The notes under the pieces were generated by a model, which saw nothing but the letters and a program-made list of their open reading frames with translations, searched no databases and had not been told where the DNA came from. Both the position numbers and the translations under genes were made by a program. 64,000 nt of DNA from an uncultured Draconibacterium sp. (GTDB lineage Bacteria; Bacteroidota; Bacteroidia; Bacteroidales; Prolixibacteraceae): positions 1-64,000 of the forward strand of contig CANLMQ010000034.1 of the NCBI GenBank assembly GCA_947492175.1, given 5' to 3'. Of the stretch, positions 62,821 through 64,000 are shown piece by piece; position 1 is the stretch's first letter; every line of letters starts with the position of its first letter.

Positions 62821-64000
62821 ATGATTTTAGCAAAAAGTAACAAAGTAAAAGCGATCTGTTTTTTCTTCATTGTCTTTCTGTGTGCATTCAGCAGCTACTC
62901 GCAACAATCGGTTACAATTACCGAAGGACACCGAAGCAGTTATCCGTCTGTGAAAAACCAGTTTTCGTATTCAGCACTGGGGGGAGAAACCACAACAACT
63001 TCCACCATGGTAACTTCTGCCAAAACCGAGGTAGCAAATCAGAATATAGTTCTGGCATCGAATGGAATTGACGTAAGCGGGAATGCCATTTCTAAATCAG
63101 ATCTTTTAAATGGCGAGAAGATGCTGGCATGGTCGAAAAACATGCAGGCACTTGCTTTGGCTGCTCAAACAAATACTCCTGATTCGCAGGCAAAAACCGA
63201 CCTTGTAAAATTAACAAAGCACCTTTTAAAACAATGTGAAATTAACGGTTGTGATGGTAACGGTATCTCGGGCCGGAATTATACTTTTTATTGGGAAATG
63301 TGGAAAGGCTGGTTATGCGCGATGCCTGTTTTTCAAACGTATGATGAATCTGTAGAAGGTTCACAACTGGCTTTGGAGGCTTTAACGTTTATTAAAAAGG
63401 TGTATAATTATGAGGCTATTCATGCAAATCCATTCGATGTTAATAACCTGTCGTATGCAACCGGCGATTTTATTTATACGAATACACGGTTTCTTTTTTG
63501 TATGGCAGCATACAATGCAACGGTTGATGAACAAATAGGAGACTATATTCGTATTCAGCGTTTATACGAAAATTATGCGAAACCACGTGATGGAGGTATT
63601 TACTACGGAAGCGGGATTTGGATTGATGGCACATTTGTACATCACGGATCGGCGCATTCGAGCTACATTTATCAGTTGCGGCAATGGATCGATGATATGT
63701 GGAAAATGAGAAATACAGCCTTTGCAATTAGCCTCGATGCCTATAATAATATTGCAAAAGGGGTGTATTCGTTATATCTGGAGTCTGCCGATGGAGCAGT
63801 ATTGGCAAGTACACTTGGAGGAAGGAATCCGTTAAATTCGGTCAGAAACTGGATGCTTGCACCGCCTTATTTTATCACCCTTATAAAAATGGGAGGTTTG
63901 CTAAAAGGAAACCAGGCATTCGATCCTGAATTAGCAGCCAAATACAATTATTTAACCAATACCAGTAATACTTTCGATGTCCCGGCCGAAAGCCTCGATG
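62821..64000 (+). CDS. Exported polysaccharide lyase, alpha/alpha-toroid (PL8-like), 3' end beyond the window
   Basis: ATG at 62821 opens a frame that runs to the right edge (393 codons seen). A signal peptide ends near SSYSQQ (residue 30). The visible part is helical and matches the toroid domain of PL8-type lyases (chondroitinase/hyaluronidase-like). The key block is DGGIYYGSGIWIDGTFVHHG with His274-His275 and, after it, SSYIYQLRQWIDDMW with Tyr282. It also shows NYTFYWEMWKGWL. Such enzymes cut uronic-acid-containing glycans and leave unsaturated ends, consistent with the GH88 enzyme of this locus. PL33 and other toroid families cannot be excluded because the beta-sandwich half is missing. 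Confidence 0.7.
   Translation, partial: MILAKSNKVKAICFFFIVFLCAFSSYSQQSVTITEGHRSSYPSVKNQFSYSALGGETTTTSTMVTSAKTEVANQNIVLASNGIDVSGNAISKSDLLNGEKMLAWSKNMQALALAAQTNTPDSQAKTDLVKLTKHLLKQCEINGCDGNGISGRNYTFYWEMWKGWLCAMPVFQTYDESVEGSQLALEALTFIKKVYNYEAIHANPFDVNNLSYATGDFIYTNTRFLFCMAAYNATVDEQIGDYIRIQRLYENYAKPRDGGIYYGSGIWIDGTFVHHGSAHSSYIYQLRQWIDDMWKMRNTAFAISLDAYNNIAKGVYSLYLESADGAVLASTLGGRNPLNSVRNWMLAPPYFITLIKMGGLLKGNQAFDPELAAKYNYLTNTSNTFDVPAESLD

Overview
The window reads as a chromosomal segment of a Bacteroidota bacterium, most likely a marine or anaerobic member of the Marinilabiliales/Prolixibacteraceae type. The lineage within the phylum is an inference. The signs are low G+C, three SusC/SusD pairs, an ECF-sigma/FecR pair, a hybrid two-component system (HTCS) regulator, many lipoproteins with an acidic stretch after the lipobox cysteine, and many starts preceded by the Bacteroidota -7 box TAnnTTTG. 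No rRNA, tRNA, CRISPR array, integrase or intact transposase was seen.

Region 1 (1-5.0 kb): a minus-strand set of two paralogous lipoproteins flanks a lipoprotein carrying two tandem solute-binding domains. It is divergent from a seven-helix membrane protein with a C-terminal AraC-type DNA-binding domain. No permease is present, so this looks more like sensing than uptake. The first lipoprotein runs off the left edge, and its C-terminus loses similarity to its paralog at a strong inverted repeat, which may be a rearrangement boundary.

Region 2 (5.4-17 kb): an enzyme-free SusCD locus in the order ECF sigma, FecR anti-sigma, STN-containing SusC, SusD, then DUF4959/DUF5126/DUF5000-type and DUF4998-type lipoproteins. 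It ends at a terminator and is followed by one further acidic surface lipoprotein with two perfect hairpins in its leader.

Region 3 (17-43.4 kb): mostly core genes. They include valS, an exported 1-Cys peroxiredoxin, a coiled-coil lipoprotein, carboxypeptidase-like-domain proteins, a TolC plus membrane-fusion protein pair without a pump, a YgjP-type metallopeptidase, a Trk potassium transporter, a dGTPase, a RluB-type pseudouridine synthase, an ECF sigma with a four-helix membrane partner, a phosphoglucosamine mutase-type enzyme, mgsA, an exported CBM9-like protein, a YhhQ-type transporter, an ADPRibase-Mn-like phosphoesterase, an aspartate kinase and another orphan membrane-fusion protein.

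Region 4 (43.6-64 kb): a polysaccharide utilization locus for an acidic, probably glucuronate-containing polysaccharide. An alginate-lyase-fold (PL5/PL38-like) lipoprotein and a GH88 unsaturated glucuronyl hydrolase are divergent from a full-length HTCS. Downstream are SusC-SusD-SusC-SusD, a lipoprotein ending in a cysteine-less formylglycine-generating-enzyme-like domain, and the start of an exported alpha/alpha-toroid lyase resembling PL8, which runs off the right edge. A shared motif (TGTGTC-n4/5-TGCAACA) upstream of both the susC operon and the divergent lyase/HTCS region is a candidate regulator-binding site.
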